DNA of 52,098 nucleotides from Stutzerimonas stutzeri (GCF_002890915.1 NZ_POUT01000019.1:1-52098), one strand, 5' to 3'. Positions 33,970 through 42,656 are shown, numbered from the stretch's first letter. Numbers and translations: made by a program. The notes: generated by a model not told the origin, from the sequence alone.

Positions 33970-34557
33970 ATGGACCCTTATCTTTCCATGGCCGCCTTCG
34001 CCCTGGCGTCTTCGATCACGCCCGGGCCGGTCAACCTGGTGGCACTGAACTGCGGCGCGCGTTTCGGCTTTCGTGCCAGCACGCGGCATGTCCTGGGGGC
34101 GACGGTCGGTTTCACCCTGCTGCTGCTATCGATCGGCCTCGGCCTGTACGCACTGCTGGAGCGCGCGCCCATCCTGATGCGCGGCATCCAGTGGGGTGGC
34201 GTCGCCTTCCTGCTGTACATGGCCTACCGCCTGGCAGTGGACGATGGCCGGCTCGAACCCGGCCAGGCGGACGGCGGTCCGTCGCTGCTCGACGGTGCGT
34301 TGATGCAGTGGCTCAATCCCAAGGCCTGGCTGGCATCCGTGGCGGGGATGGGATTGTTCGCGGCGAACGGCGATGTGCTGCGGGTGTGGCTGTTCGCCGG
34401 GCTGTACTTCCTCATCTGCTATGCCTCGATCGCCTGCTGGGCCTGGGCCGGGAGCTTCCTGAGCCGCTACCTGCAGCAGGCCGCGCGGGTACGCTGGCTG
34501 AACCGGACGATGGCACTGCTGCTGGCCGGCAGCGCCCTGTACCTACTGGCGGGGTGA
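33970..34557 (+). CDS. LysE family amino-acid exporter
   Basis: A 195-residue inner-membrane protein with about six hydrophobic segments. SSITPGPVNLVALNCGARFG near the N-terminus and MQWLNPKAWLASVAGMG in the middle are signatures of the LysE/RhtB superfamily. Substrate unknown. Its last 15 bases overlap, tail to tail, the end of the AraC-type regulator gene; LysE-AraC pairs are common and suggest that the regulator may control the exporter, but convergence means they have separate promoters. The ribosome site before the ATG is weak (AGAG). Confidence 0.88.
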   Translation: MDPYLSMAAFALASSITPGPVNLVALNCGARFGFRASTRHVLGATVGFTLLLLSIGLGLYALLERAPILMRGIQWGGVAFLLYMAYRLAVDDGRLEPGQADGGPSLLDGALMQWLNPKAWLASVAGMGLFAANGDVLRVWLFAGLYFLICYASIACWAWAGSFLSRYLQQAARVRWLNRTMALLLAGSALYLLAG

Positions 34558-35388
34558 CCCCAGGCGGTACTGGCCGGGCGTCGCCGCCAGCTGGCGCTTG
34601 AAGGTGCGCTGGAAATGCGCCTGGTCGGCGAAGCCCGCGTCCAGCGCCACCTCGGCCAGCTCGCGGCCCTGCCTGAGCCAGTGCTGGCTGCGCTGGATGC
34701 GGCGGTTGAGCAGGTAGGCATGCGGCGTCATGCCGTAGTGCTGCTTGAACGCGCGGATCAGGTAGGACGGCGACAGCCCGGCGGCCTGGCAGATATCTTC
34801 CAGCCGCAGCGGGTGGGTGCAGTGCCCGGCGATGTAGTCGGCGGCGCGCTGCAACTGTTGCAGCGGCTCGGCGCCCGGCGTGGGCGCGGCCGGTGCCAGC
34901 GTCTGCTGAAGCTGGCTGAAATACTCGATGGCGGCGCTCTGCTTGTGCAGGGTTTCGGCCTCTGGATCGAGCAGCGTGGCATACAGCTGCGTCAGCCCGG
35001 CGAACAGCGCCGGGTCGCGGCTGAGGATCGGTGCGTAGGGGCTGAACCGGCCATCGGCGCTGGCGCCCAGTTCGTGCTGCAAGGCGCCGAGCCAGCCGGC
35101 ATCGACGTAGAACATCAGGTAGGACCAGGGTTGGCCGTCGATGGGGTTGCAGGCGTGCACGGTCTGCGGATTGACGATCACCACGGCACCGCGTTCGAGC
35201 CGCTCGCGCGCCTCGCCATTGAAGTAGGTGCTGCGGCCCGCGGTGATCGCACCGATGGAGAACGTCTCGTGGCAATGCGGCGCATAGCAGACCTTGCGTC
35301 CGTCGGCGACCGCCCGCGCCTCGATGAAGGGCAGGGTGGCGTCGCGCCAGAAGCGCGGTCCGGCGCTGCGGTGTGCGGTGTCGTTCAC
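34543..35388 (-). CDS. AraC family transcriptional regulator
   Basis: A regulator of about 281 residues. The N-terminal cupin effector domain (about 15-140) has CYAPHCHETFSIGAITAGRS and GAVVIVNPQTVHACNP; the C-terminal two helix-turn-helix units are LRLEDICQAAGLSPSYLIRAFK and ELAEVALDAGFADQAHFQRTFK, with GMTPHAYLLNRRI between them. The start is uncertain: GTG at 35388 (VNDTAHRSAGPRFWRD) fits the family's usual beginning, while the frame stays open to ATG at 35502; neither has a good ribosome site. It overlaps the LysE-type gene end by 15 bases. Confidence 0.85.
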   Translation of the reverse strand: MNDTAHRSAGPRFWRDATLPFIEARAVADGRKVCYAPHCHETFSIGAITAGRSTYFNGEARERLERGAVVIVNPQTVHACNPIDGQPWSYLMFYVDAGWLGALQHELGASADGRFSPYAPILSRDPALFAGLTQLYATLLDPEAETLHKQSAAIEYFSQLQQTLAPAAPTPGAEPLQQLQRAADYIAGHCTHPLRLEDICQAAGLSPSYLIRAFKQHYGMTPHAYLLNRRIQRSQHWLRQGRELAEVALDAGFADQAHFQRTFKRQLAATPGQYRLGSPRQ

Positions 35389-35815
35389 GTCTGGTTCGCC
35401 ATTGTCGAAAGTGCGTTCAGGCTCCCGCCATTGTTGGTGATCCACCTCGGCCGCGCGTCCCCCGGATTCGTGCCGGTGAAAATTCAGGGTGGACAGAAAC
35501 ATCCCGCAACGGGCAATATCAAAATGCCATCAGGTGGCGGGCTGTGTGAGCTGTACACGAAGTGCCTAGTCTCTTGTGCCAGCGAGCATCAGTCAAAGGA
35601 ATGATTTGAGTCGTTCGGTTTGAACGCTCGTGCGTTGAATGGAAATGGCTGGATGCCGGGTTCGCTTGCTTCCCCTCGTCGTCGTCCCACCTCGCAATAT
35701 CTCTCGTCAATCCTTTTCCCGCGCTGCCCCTGGCCTCCGGTCACTGGTTCGACAGGTCTTGCGCCTGCTTGCTCGAAGCTGCCCGGAGCCTTATGGATCA
35801 AGGGACTCGAGACGT
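35389..35815. other. Promoter region of the envelope operon and regulator
   Basis: A divergent gap of 427 bases. It should hold the promoters of the AraC-type gene and of the five-gene envelope operon. An AT-rich segment lies at about 35500-35660. No sigma54 or FliA promoter of good spacing was found, and no operator or gene could be supported. If the regulator starts at 35502, the gap is 313 bases. Confidence 0.45.
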
Positions 35816-37261
35816 ATGAAAACCAGCTTCCCCCCATTGCGCAATCTGGCCCTGCTGGCTGGCATCGCGCTGGCCAGCGGCTGCCAGACGCTGGCGCCGA
35901 CGGAAAAAATGGCCAGCTTCAACGACCTCTACCTGTCCGGTGAGTATCAGGCCGCAGCCGATGCCGCGCTGCAGCATGCCGGCGGCCTGGCCACCGAGAA
36001 AAAGCCGGAACTGTTGTGGTCCCTGCAGGCCGGCACGGCGCTGACCGCCAGTGGCCAGTTCCAGCTGAGCAACCAGGTCCTCGACACCGCCGAAACGCTG
36101 GCCAAGGAAGAGGATACCGAGCATCTCGCCCGCAAGGGGCTGGAAAAGGTGACCTCGACGTTGGTGAACAACAACCTCAACCGCTATTCACCGACCGTGT
36201 ACGACGGCGTGATGGTCAACACCTACAAGGCGTTGAACAACATGTTCCTCGCCGACGCGCAGAACGCACGCATCGAATTCAACCGTGCCGCCGACCGCCA
36301 GCGGCGGGCCGAGGAGCACTTCCGCAGCAAGATCGAGGCGCAGAAGGAGAAACAGACCGAGGAGCTGGCCAAGACAGAGGCCCCGGTACAGGCGAGCGCG
36401 GGCAGCGTGGTGCCGAACCGGGCGCAGGCGGAACAGTCGGTGTACGAGGCCTACCCGGAGCTGAAGGACTGGGAGGTCTACCCGGACTTCGTCAACCCCT
36501 ACACCGACTACCTGCATGGCCTGTACTTCATGCTTGGCAGCAGCGACCGCGACGATCTGGGCAAGGCCCGCGATTCGCTGCGCCGGGTGGCGGGCATGAA
36601 CCCGGGCAATACCGCGGTGAAGACCGACCTGATGGTCGTCGACAAGCTCATTCGCGGTGAGTGGCGCAAGCAGAAGCTCAATCCGGCGGTCTGGGTGATC
36701 TTCGAGAACGGCCTGGGCCCGGAGATCGAGGAAGTGCTGGTGCCGATTCCGCTGTTCCTGGTCAACGACAAGGTGGAGTACTCGCAGCTGGCACTGCCGA
36801 AGCTGAAGCTGCGCGAGCAGGCCTATAGCCACCTGGAACTGTTCTCCGGCGGCAAGTCGCTGGGCAGGACTGAGCAACTGGCCAGCATCGACCGCGTCGT
36901 GCAGACCGAATTCAAGAAGGACTTCCCGCTGAAGGTCACCGAAGCGGTGATCAGCAGCATCACCAAGGGCTTCATCCAGTACAAGGCCAAGGAGCAGTTC
37001 GGCCTGGCCGGCAGCCTGGCCGCGGGAGTCTACCAGGCCACCACGACCCGCGCCGATACGCGCATGTGGACCGCGCTGCCGAAGGAAATCCAGGTCGCGC
37101 GCATCCGTCCGCCGGCCGATCGCAAGCTGCTCATCAAAGGGCCGGGCCTGCAGGCGCCGCTGGCCGTCGAGCTGCCGGACGAGCAGTTCTCGGTGGTGTA
37201 CGTCAAGGCCAGCGCCCCCGGTACCCCGCCGGTCTTCCAGATCGCCGGTTATCAACCCTGA
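35816..37261 (+). CDS. COG3014 family outer-membrane lipoprotein
   Basis: A 481-residue lipoprotein, first gene of the envelope operon. Signal peptide with lipobox LASGC (Cys at about residue 23). Residues about 30-160 look like TPR-type helical repeats (FNDLYLSGEYQAAADAALQHA, MVNTYKALNNMFLADAQNARIEF), then a charged coiled region (RAAEEHFRSKIEAQKEKQ type). The C-terminal half holds the conserved GLGPEIEEVLVPIPLF and an amphipathic segment FIQYKAKEQFGLAGSLAAG. The residue after Cys is Gln, which favours outer-membrane sorting. This resembles COG3014 proteins, whose function is not established. The YcfL-like gene starts 15 bases after the stop. Confidence 0.8.
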   Translation: MKTSFPPLRNLALLAGIALASGCQTLAPTEKMASFNDLYLSGEYQAAADAALQHAGGLATEKKPELLWSLQAGTALTASGQFQLSNQVLDTAETLAKEEDTEHLARKGLEKVTSTLVNNNLNRYSPTVYDGVMVNTYKALNNMFLADAQNARIEFNRAADRQRRAEEHFRSKIEAQKEKQTEELAKTEAPVQASAGSVVPNRAQAEQSVYEAYPELKDWEVYPDFVNPYTDYLHGLYFMLGSSDRDDLGKARDSLRRVAGMNPGNTAVKTDLMVVDKLIRGEWRKQKLNPAVWVIFENGLGPEIEEVLVPIPLFLVNDKVEYSQLALPKLKLREQAYSHLELFSGGKSLGRTEQLASIDRVVQTEFKKDFPLKVTEAVISSITKGFIQYKAKEQFGLAGSLAAGVYQATTTRADTRMWTALPKEIQVARIRPPADRKLLIKGPGLQAPLAVELPDEQFSVVYVKASAPGTPPVFQIAGYQP

Positions 37262-37276
37262 ATTCGGAGCCTCTCC

Positions 37277-37693
37277 ATGCATTTACGTACCCTGGGCCTG
37301 ACAGCCGCAATGCTGCTGGCCGCCGGTTGCCAGACGCAACCGCAGCCTTCGCCCTATCCGCACCTGGTGATCGGCCCGCGGGCCGGCAGCTACCTGGAGA
37401 TCGAGTCGGTTCAGGAGGGCAAGGCCTCCGGCGATCTGCTGCGCGCCGGCGTGCGCCTGCACAGTCGCAGCCTTGGCCGCCAGGAGCTGCGCTACCGCTT
37501 CGAATGGCTCGACAGCAGCGGCTTCGAGGTTCCTGGCCTGGCCTCGCGCTGGGAGCTGCTGGAGCTGCGCCCGCAGGTCAGCCACTCATTGGACCGCGTG
37601 GCGCCGTCGGCGCGCGCCGTGGCCTACCGCATCCATCTTTTCGATACCCACACACCACCTGCCAACGCCAATGCCTCAGGGAGCAATCAATGA
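37277..37693 (+). CDS. YcfL-like lipoprotein
   Basis: A 138-residue lipoprotein, second gene of the operon. Lipobox LAAGC with Cys at about residue 18. The body is a beta-rich domain (YLEIESVQEGKASGDLLRAGVRLHSRSL, then LRYRFEWLDSSGFEV) resembling YcfL, in which YRFEW.D..G.EV is typical. In E. coli ycfL is next to lpoB (ycfM), and here too the LpoB-like gene follows directly: its ATG overlaps this stop by four bases. The Gln after Cys again favours the outer membrane. Role unknown. Confidence 0.8.
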   Translation: MHLRTLGLTAAMLLAAGCQTQPQPSPYPHLVIGPRAGSYLEIESVQEGKASGDLLRAGVRLHSRSLGRQELRYRFEWLDSSGFEVPGLASRWELLELRPQVSHSLDRVAPSARAVAYRIHLFDTHTPPANANASGSNQ

Positions 37694-38313
37694 ATTTCGG
37701 GGATAAAACCAGGCTGTTTCGTGCGATGGGGCTGGCCGCCGTGCTCGGCCTGACTGTCGGCTGTACACCGCAGACCCAGCTGCTGTCCGGTCCGACCGTG
37801 GACCGTCCGGTGACCCTGGGCCTTTCCGCCGCCGATTTCGAACAGGCCGCTGCGGCCGCGACGCAATCCATGCTGCAGTCCGGTGCGGTCGATCGGAACG
37901 ATGGCAAGAAGAACATCATGGTGGTCTCCACCGTGCTCAACGACACAATGCAGCGTATCGATACCGATCAGCTGGTGAAGAAGATCCGCGTCGAACTGCT
38001 GCGCAGCGGCAAGGTACAGGTCACCACCGCCATCGGCCTGCACGGTGCTGAAGACCAGATGAACACTGCGTTCTCCGAGCTGAGCCAGTCGCGCAAGGTC
38101 GATCGCGCCACGCTGGTCCAGCAGAAGCTGGCCGCGCCGAACATGAGCCTGTCCGGCAAGATCCTGCAGCGCAACAACCGTGTGGACCGCAACAAGGAAC
38201 TGGTCGAGTACTACTTCCAGATGACCCTCAGCGACCTGCAGAACGGCCTGGCCGTGTGGGAAGGCGAAGAACAGATCAGCAAGCTTGGCAGCGCCAAGGG
38301 TACCTCCTGGTAA
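37690..38313 (+). CDS. LpoB-like lipoprotein (penicillin-binding protein activator family)
   Basis: A 207-residue lipoprotein, third gene of the operon. The lipobox VGC (LTVGC) puts the lipid Cys at about residue 25. A short linker is followed by the LpoB-type alpha/beta domain: ATQSMLQSG, NIMVVSTVLNDTMQRIDTDQLVKKIRVELLRSGKVQVTT, then NMSLSGKILQRNNRVDRNKELVEYYFQMTLSDLQNGLAVWEGEEQISK. E. coli LpoB stimulates PBP1b from the outer membrane; P. aeruginosa, however, uses the unrelated LpoP for PBP1b, so this gene may serve something else. It is translationally coupled to ycfL-like and lies 12 bases before the next gene. Confidence 0.85.
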   Translation: MNFGDKTRLFRAMGLAAVLGLTVGCTPQTQLLSGPTVDRPVTLGLSAADFEQAAAAATQSMLQSGAVDRNDGKKNIMVVSTVLNDTMQRIDTDQLVKKIRVELLRSGKVQVTTAIGLHGAEDQMNTAFSELSQSRKVDRATLVQQKLAAPNMSLSGKILQRNNRVDRNKELVEYYFQMTLSDLQNGLAVWEGEEQISKLGSAKGTSW

Positions 38314-38325
38314 GGATACGCAACG

Positions 38326-39744
38326 ATGAAGAAATTGATTGGCAAGACGCTGCTGGCGCTAGCCGTGGCCGGCTGCATCGTACCTGTGGTCAGCGCTCAG
38401 GAAGCGGTGGAGGCCGTCGCGACGGTCTCCGAGCAGGAATTGGACACCACCGCGGCGAACATCGCCCAGGCCGCCCGTCCGCAGGTGAGCGACCCCGGCA
38501 TGGCGATCGAGGAACTGATCCAGGCCTTCGAGGAGTCGCCGGCCGGGCAGAGCTTCCGTGACCGCCCCGGCATTTTCTACACCACCGCCAGCACCGTGGT
38601 CATGGCCAAGCCGGAAAGTCGCGACTGGGGCAATGCGCGGGTCATGGCCTACAAGGAAGCGCTGCTCAAGGCGCAGGCCAAGTACGTCGAGCACCTGGGC
38701 GTCAGTGTGCGTACCGAGAGCATCAGTCGCCTGTTCAACGACAAGACCCAAATGCCGTCCTTCAGCGAGGCAGACCTGCGCGCCAGCAGCAAGCTGGGCG
38801 AACTGCTCGACAAGGCGATCGCCGTGGTCGGCGGCAAGCTGGACAGCGAGCTGCAGGAAATGGGCATCGACCCGGCTGAATTCCGCGCGGCACCGAAGGA
38901 AAAGCGTGCCAAGCTGTTCGAACGCTCGGTCGCGGAAACCACGATCACCCGCGCCCGCCAGACCCTGACCGGGGTCATCCCGGTGAAGACCTTCGAAGCC
39001 AACAACGAGGACGGCGACCATGCCGTGGCCGTGGCCATCGTCGCCTCCAGCAAGTTCCGCCAGTTCGTCCACGACATCGCCCAGAGCAAGGGCGACATCG
39101 CCGCCGATCCGGCGAAGGCCAGCAAGCAGCCGCTGCTGCAGATGCTGCGCAGCGACAAGGCGGCACTGATCAACGAGTTCGGCATTCGCCGCATGTACGA
39201 CGAGCAGGGCTACCCGGTGCTGATCTCCTTCGGCCAGGCGAGCAATCCCTACCGTGGCGACGACTTCCAACAGCGTGCCGACAACCGCGAGCTGTCCTAT
39301 GCCGTGGCGAAGGCATCCAGCTACGCCAACTTCGCCTACCTGTTCAACGCCACCGGCGCCTCGGAGCAGGCCACCAGCCAGAAGATGAGCCGCCAGACCA
39401 CCGGCGTGGTGCGTGCCGAAGGGCAGAGCATTACCGAGTCGGAGGAGCAGACCCAGGAGTTCATCGAGACCGTCGACCGGGAAATCTCCGCGCGCGGCAA
39501 CATCTCCAACCTGCCGGGCACGCGCGAGCTGTTCCGTTGGAGCGAGAAACACCCGCTGTACGGCCACGAGATCAACGGCGTCGTCTATATCTGGCATCCG
39601 CTGAGTGAACAGAACGCCCGCGCCATGCGCGACTTCAAGCCGACCCGCACCGCCCAGGGCGGCACCCAGCAGGCGCAGAACCGCAGCGGCGGCCAGGCCG
39701 CGACCAGCCAGAGCCGCGACCTGATGTCGGCCGATGACTTCTGA
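38326..39744 (+). CDS. Exported DUF6844-like protein
   Basis: A 472-residue exported protein, fourth gene of the operon. The leader MKKLIGKTLLALAVAGCIVP could be cut at VSA before QEA by signal peptidase I, or VAGC could act as a lipobox; the hydrophobic run past the Cys favours the former. Conserved-looking parts: IFYTTASTVVMAKPESRDWGNARVMAYKEALLKAQAKYV, a segment like the LPP20/FlgT N-domain in which an A/A/L-rich helix follows a strand, then TLTGVIPVKTFEANNEDGDHAVAVAIVASSKFR. A Gln/Ser/Gly-rich tail ends the protein. The family name is from memory. Function unknown. Confidence 0.72.
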   Translation: MKKLIGKTLLALAVAGCIVPVVSAQEAVEAVATVSEQELDTTAANIAQAARPQVSDPGMAIEELIQAFEESPAGQSFRDRPGIFYTTASTVVMAKPESRDWGNARVMAYKEALLKAQAKYVEHLGVSVRTESISRLFNDKTQMPSFSEADLRASSKLGELLDKAIAVVGGKLDSELQEMGIDPAEFRAAPKEKRAKLFERSVAETTITRARQTLTGVIPVKTFEANNEDGDHAVAVAIVASSKFRQFVHDIAQSKGDIAADPAKASKQPLLQMLRSDKAALINEFGIRRMYDEQGYPVLISFGQASNPYRGDDFQQRADNRELSYAVAKASSYANFAYLFNATGASEQATSQKMSRQTTGVVRAEGQSITESEEQTQEFIETVDREISARGNISNLPGTRELFRWSEKHPLYGHEINGVVYIWHPLSEQNARAMRDFKPTRTAQGGTQQAQNRSGGQAATSQSRDLMSADDF

Positions 39745-39754
39745 GGAGCGTCCC

Positions 39755-40945
39755 ATGCGAATGATTGCCAGAACGCTGGGCCTGGCGCTGATGCTGCTCG
39801 GCTCGACCGTCGGGGCCGCCGAGCAGGCGGTCGATGCGGTCGGCTACGGTGCCAACCGCACCCTGGCCATCGCCGATGCGCTGGTGCAGGGCTTGCGCCA
39901 GGTCACCGGCGTCAGCGTCGAGAGCCGCGAGGTCATGCAGTCGATCTCCGGCCGCCAGAGCGTCAGCGAAGGCGACGAGGCCACTCACACCAGCAGCTTC
40001 GAGGTGGCCCGCCAGGGTGACCTCAAGCTGACCTCCGGTGGTGTGGTGTCGCGTTACGACGTGCATGATGTGGCGCAGGAAAGCGACGGCAGCTACCGCG
40101 CAGACATTACCCTGCACGTAGTCAAGTACGACAAGCCTGGGCTTCCGGCCGACAGCCGCCGCAGCCTGGCGGTGTTGCCGTTCCATGTCGATCGCGCCAG
40201 CTTCTCGCTGCTGGGCGATAACGTGCCGGCGGCCAAGGTGGAGTCGGAGCTGCGCAATCGTATCCTCGACCTGTTCACCCAGTCGCGGCGACTGAACGTG
40301 CTGGATCGCGAGTTCGGCGCTGAATTCCAGCAGGAGAAGGCCATCTGGGTAGGCGACGATGCGGCGCTGGCCGAGCAGGCCAGGGCTGGCAACGTGCTCG
40401 GTGCCGACTACATCGTGGTGGGCAATCTGCGCGCCCTGCGCAGTACGCGCAACGTGAAGACGCTGCAGTTGACCGGCGAGACCATTACCACCTACAGCGG
40501 CACCGCACAGCTGGACTACAAGATCATCCTGGCGGCGACCCGTCAGGTGAAGTGGTCCGACTCGGTCAGCATCAACTTCAGCGATGGTGGCATCCGTGGC
40601 TTGCTCGGTAAGTACGGCTCATCCCAGGCGGGCATGGCCGCCGAGCTGGCCTCGCGGCTGGTCGAGGGGGCGCTGTCGAATATCTATCCGATGCGCGTGG
40701 TCGCGATCAACGGCAAGACCGTGGTGCTCAACCAGGGCGGCAAGACCCTCAAGACTGGCGACAAGCTCAGCGTGTACTTCCTCGGCGAGGAGATGTTCGA
40801 TCCCTATACCAAGGAGTCGCTGGGGCAGATGGAAGAGAAGGTGGCCGATATCCAGGTGGTGCGCGTCAACGCCAAGACCACCTACGCCAAGATCGTTGGT
40901 GGCGACGCCGAGCTGGTCGAGACCGGCGCCATCGTGCGTCGTTGA
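39755..40945 (+). CDS. FlgT/CsgG-like periplasmic protein
   Basis: A 396-residue exported protein, fifth gene of the operon. Signal peptide MRMIARTLGLALMLLGSTVGA with cleavage before AEQ; no lipobox, unlike CsgG. Three parts: an N-terminal segment (VGYGANRTLAIADALVQGLRQVTG) like the FlgT/LPP20 N-domain; a middle domain of CsgG/TolB-N type (SLAVLPFHVD, SELRNRILDLFTQSRRLNVLDRE, NVLGADYIVVGNLRAL); and a C-terminal SH3-like FlgT_C part (MRVVAINGKTVVLNQGGKTLKTGDKLSVYF). The start at 39755 is set by GAGGAG; an ATG at 39734 overlaps the previous gene. FlgT forms the flagellar H ring in Vibrio; no flagellar genes are nearby. Confidence 0.78.
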   Translation: MRMIARTLGLALMLLGSTVGAAEQAVDAVGYGANRTLAIADALVQGLRQVTGVSVESREVMQSISGRQSVSEGDEATHTSSFEVARQGDLKLTSGGVVSRYDVHDVAQESDGSYRADITLHVVKYDKPGLPADSRRSLAVLPFHVDRASFSLLGDNVPAAKVESELRNRILDLFTQSRRLNVLDREFGAEFQQEKAIWVGDDAALAEQARAGNVLGADYIVVGNLRALRSTRNVKTLQLTGETITTYSGTAQLDYKIILAATRQVKWSDSVSINFSDGGIRGLLGKYGSSQAGMAAELASRLVEGALSNIYPMRVVAINGKTVVLNQGGKTLKTGDKLSVYFLGEEMFDPYTKESLGQMEEKVADIQVVRVNAKTTYAKIVGGDAELVETGAIVRR

Positions 40946-41006
40946 GCTGGTGGGCTAAGCTGAGCGCAACGCCGCATGCTTCCACGCGGCAGCTCAAGGA
41001 GTGCCC

Positions 41007-41432
41007 ATGCGCCTGATTCTCGCCCTGACCTCGTTGCTGTCGCTCGCCGCCTGCTCCTCCTGGCAACCCGACCCCGAGGACATCGAAGCGGTACCGGCCG
41101 AGCGGCTGCTGGCCTATCAGCAGCCGCTGGAGAATGCCGGCGAGGTGGTGGTGACGCGGGATTTCGGCTGGCGCGGCGGCGGCTGCTACATCGCGGTGCT
41201 GATCGACCGCGAGCTGGCGGCGCGGATTCACGTCGGCGAGGAGGCCCGCTTCCAGGTGCCGGCCGGGGCGCGGATCGTCAGCATCGAGGCCGACCGGATG
41301 GACGACACGCTGTGCGGCAAGCTCAGCCTGCGCCGCGAGAAGCTGGCGCAGGTGGCGGCGGGGCAGACCCTGGCGTTTCGCATCATCAGCGACAACCGGA
41401 TCGGCTTCGACATCCTGCCGCTCGAACCCTGA
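41007..41432 (+). CDS. Small lipoprotein after the envelope operon
   Basis: A 141-residue lipoprotein. The leader MRLILALTSLLSLAAC has a clear lipobox (LAAC, Cys at residue 16). The body is beta-rich and holds a Cys in RGGGCYIAVLIDRELAARIHVGEEA and another in DDTLCGKLSL, which may form a disulphide. The ILIDRELAARI and GARIVSIEAD segments recall small PEGA-like or DUF3592-type periplasmic domains, but I do not recognise the family with confidence. AAGGAG stands five bases before the ATG. It lies 61 bases after the FlgT/CsgG-like gene with no terminator between, so it may be the operon's last gene. Confidence 0.75.
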   Translation: MRLILALTSLLSLAACSSWQPDPEDIEAVPAERLLAYQQPLENAGEVVVTRDFGWRGGGCYIAVLIDRELAARIHVGEEARFQVPAGARIVSIEADRMDDTLCGKLSLRREKLAQVAAGQTLAFRIISDNRIGFDILPLEP

Positions 41433-41443
41433 GCCGGAGGGGC

Positions 41444-41479
41444 GACGAAGCCCGCCGCGATGGCGGGCTTCGTCGTTTC
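41444..41479. terminator. Bidirectional terminator
   Basis: A perfect 13-bp stem (41444-41456 with 41462-41474, core ACGAAGCCCGCC) with a 5-base loop and a short T run on the right. It lies between the stops of the lipoprotein gene and the convergent DUF6746-like gene. Confidence 0.85.
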
Positions 41480-41485
41480 GGGAGG

Positions 41486-41836
41486 CTAGCGGATCACCGT
41501 GCGCGCGGTTTTCAGGTAGTCGGCGCCGTAGGCTTTCAGCTCGTCGGCATCCTGCGCCTCCGAGCTGATATGGATCTCTTCCAGGGTATCGGTCAGCCCG
41601 TCCATCTCCTCGTTGATCCGTTCCAGAGCCACCTTGAGCGTGTAGGTGAGCTCATGGATGTGCGCCATGCGTTCGGCGGTCAGTTCCTGGCCGAGGGCCT
41701 GGTCGAGCTGCGCGTTGTATGCGGAGAAGTTGCTGACCGCCTCGGCCAGGGTGTTGGACGGTACGGCCTCGGCCGAGGCGCTGGTGGCGATGCTGGCGAT
41801 CAGCGCCAGGGCGACGCTCTGGATAAGCAGTTTCAC
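41486..41836 (-). CDS. Exported DUF6746-like protein
   Basis: A 116-residue exported helical protein. Signal peptide MKLLIQSVALALIASIATSASA, cut before EAVPSN. The mature part is acidic and helical (LAEAVSNFSAYNAQLDQALG, MAHIHELTYTLKVALERINEEMDGLTDTLEEIHISSE) with heptad spacing suggesting a helical bundle. HIHELTYTLE-type sequence fits small periplasmic Pseudomonas proteins I recall as DUF6746. The GTG at 41836 is chosen because AAGGGA precedes it on the minus strand and it starts the signal peptide. Function unknown. Confidence 0.75.
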   Translation of the reverse strand: MKLLIQSVALALIASIATSASAEAVPSNTLAEAVSNFSAYNAQLDQALGQELTAERMAHIHELTYTLKVALERINEEMDGLTDTLEEIHISSEAQDADELKAYGADYLKTARTVIR

Positions 41837-41951
41837 GACAGGTCCCTTGCTGGAAATGTGGGCCGCGAAGGTATCACCTGCCGCTCCAGGCGCTGTGCCG
41901 TAGCGCACAGTCTGCGCTGCGCCATTAGTCGCAAGCGCCGCGCCGTGGTGG

Positions 41952-42656
41952 CTAGGGTGCCTTGGGCACCGCCAGGCCGCGGATCACCGCCGGGCGTGCC
42001 AGGAAGTTTTGCAGCACGCGGTCGACGTTGGCGAAGTGCTTGAAGTTGACCAGTTCTCCGGCAGCGTAGAAGTCGATCAGGTTGCGCACCCAGGGAAAGA
42101 CGGCGATGTCGGCGATGCTGTAGGCGTCGCCCATGATCCATTCCCGATGCTCCAGGCGCTGCTCGAGCACGCTGAGCAGGCGTTTGCATTCGGCGACGTA
42201 GCGGTCGCGCGGGCGCTTGTCCTCGTAGTCCTTGCCGGCGAATTTGTTGAAGAAGCCGAGCTGGCCGAACATCGGGCCGATGCCGCCCATCTGGAACATC
42301 AGCCACTGGATCGTCTGGTAGCGCCGTGCCGGGTCGTGCGGCAGCAGCTGGCCGGTCTTTTCCGCCAGATAGAGCAGGATCGCGCCGGACTCGAATAGCG
42401 GCAGCGGACGTCCGTCCGGGCCGTCGGGGTCGATGATCGCCGGAATCTTGTTGTTGGGGTTGAGCGAGAGAAACTCGGGCGACAGCTGGTCGTTGCGCTC
42501 GAAATCCACCCGGTGCACTTCGTAGGGCAGGCCGATCTCCTCGAGCATGATCGAGACCTTGACCCCGTTGGGCGTCGGCAGGGAATAGAGCTGCAGGCGC
42601 TCGGGATCGCGGGCGGGCCATTTGCGGGTAATCGGAAAGGCGGAAAGATCTGGCAT
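41952..42656 (-). CDS. Glutathione S-transferase family protein (YfcG/YghU-like)
   Basis: A 234-residue soluble GST. The N-terminal thioredoxin-like domain begins LQLYSLPTPNGVKVSIMLEEIGLPYEVH, with the TPNG motif of the nu-class YfcG/YghU enzymes in place of a Ser or Tyr nucleophile; NKIPAIIDPDG and LFESGAILLYLAEK are the cis-Pro and glutathione-binding parts. The all-helical domain contains YSIADIAVFPWV. E. coli YfcG and YghU have disulphide reductase activity. The ATG at 42656 has AAAGGAG on the minus strand. Confidence 0.88.
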   Translation of the reverse strand: MPDLSAFPITRKWPARDPERLQLYSLPTPNGVKVSIMLEEIGLPYEVHRVDFERNDQLSPEFLSLNPNNKIPAIIDPDGPDGRPLPLFESGAILLYLAEKTGQLLPHDPARRYQTIQWLMFQMGGIGPMFGQLGFFNKFAGKDYEDKRPRDRYVAECKRLLSVLEQRLEHREWIMGDAYSIADIAVFPWVRNLIDFYAAGELVNFKHFANVDRVLQNFLARPAVIRGLAVPKAP

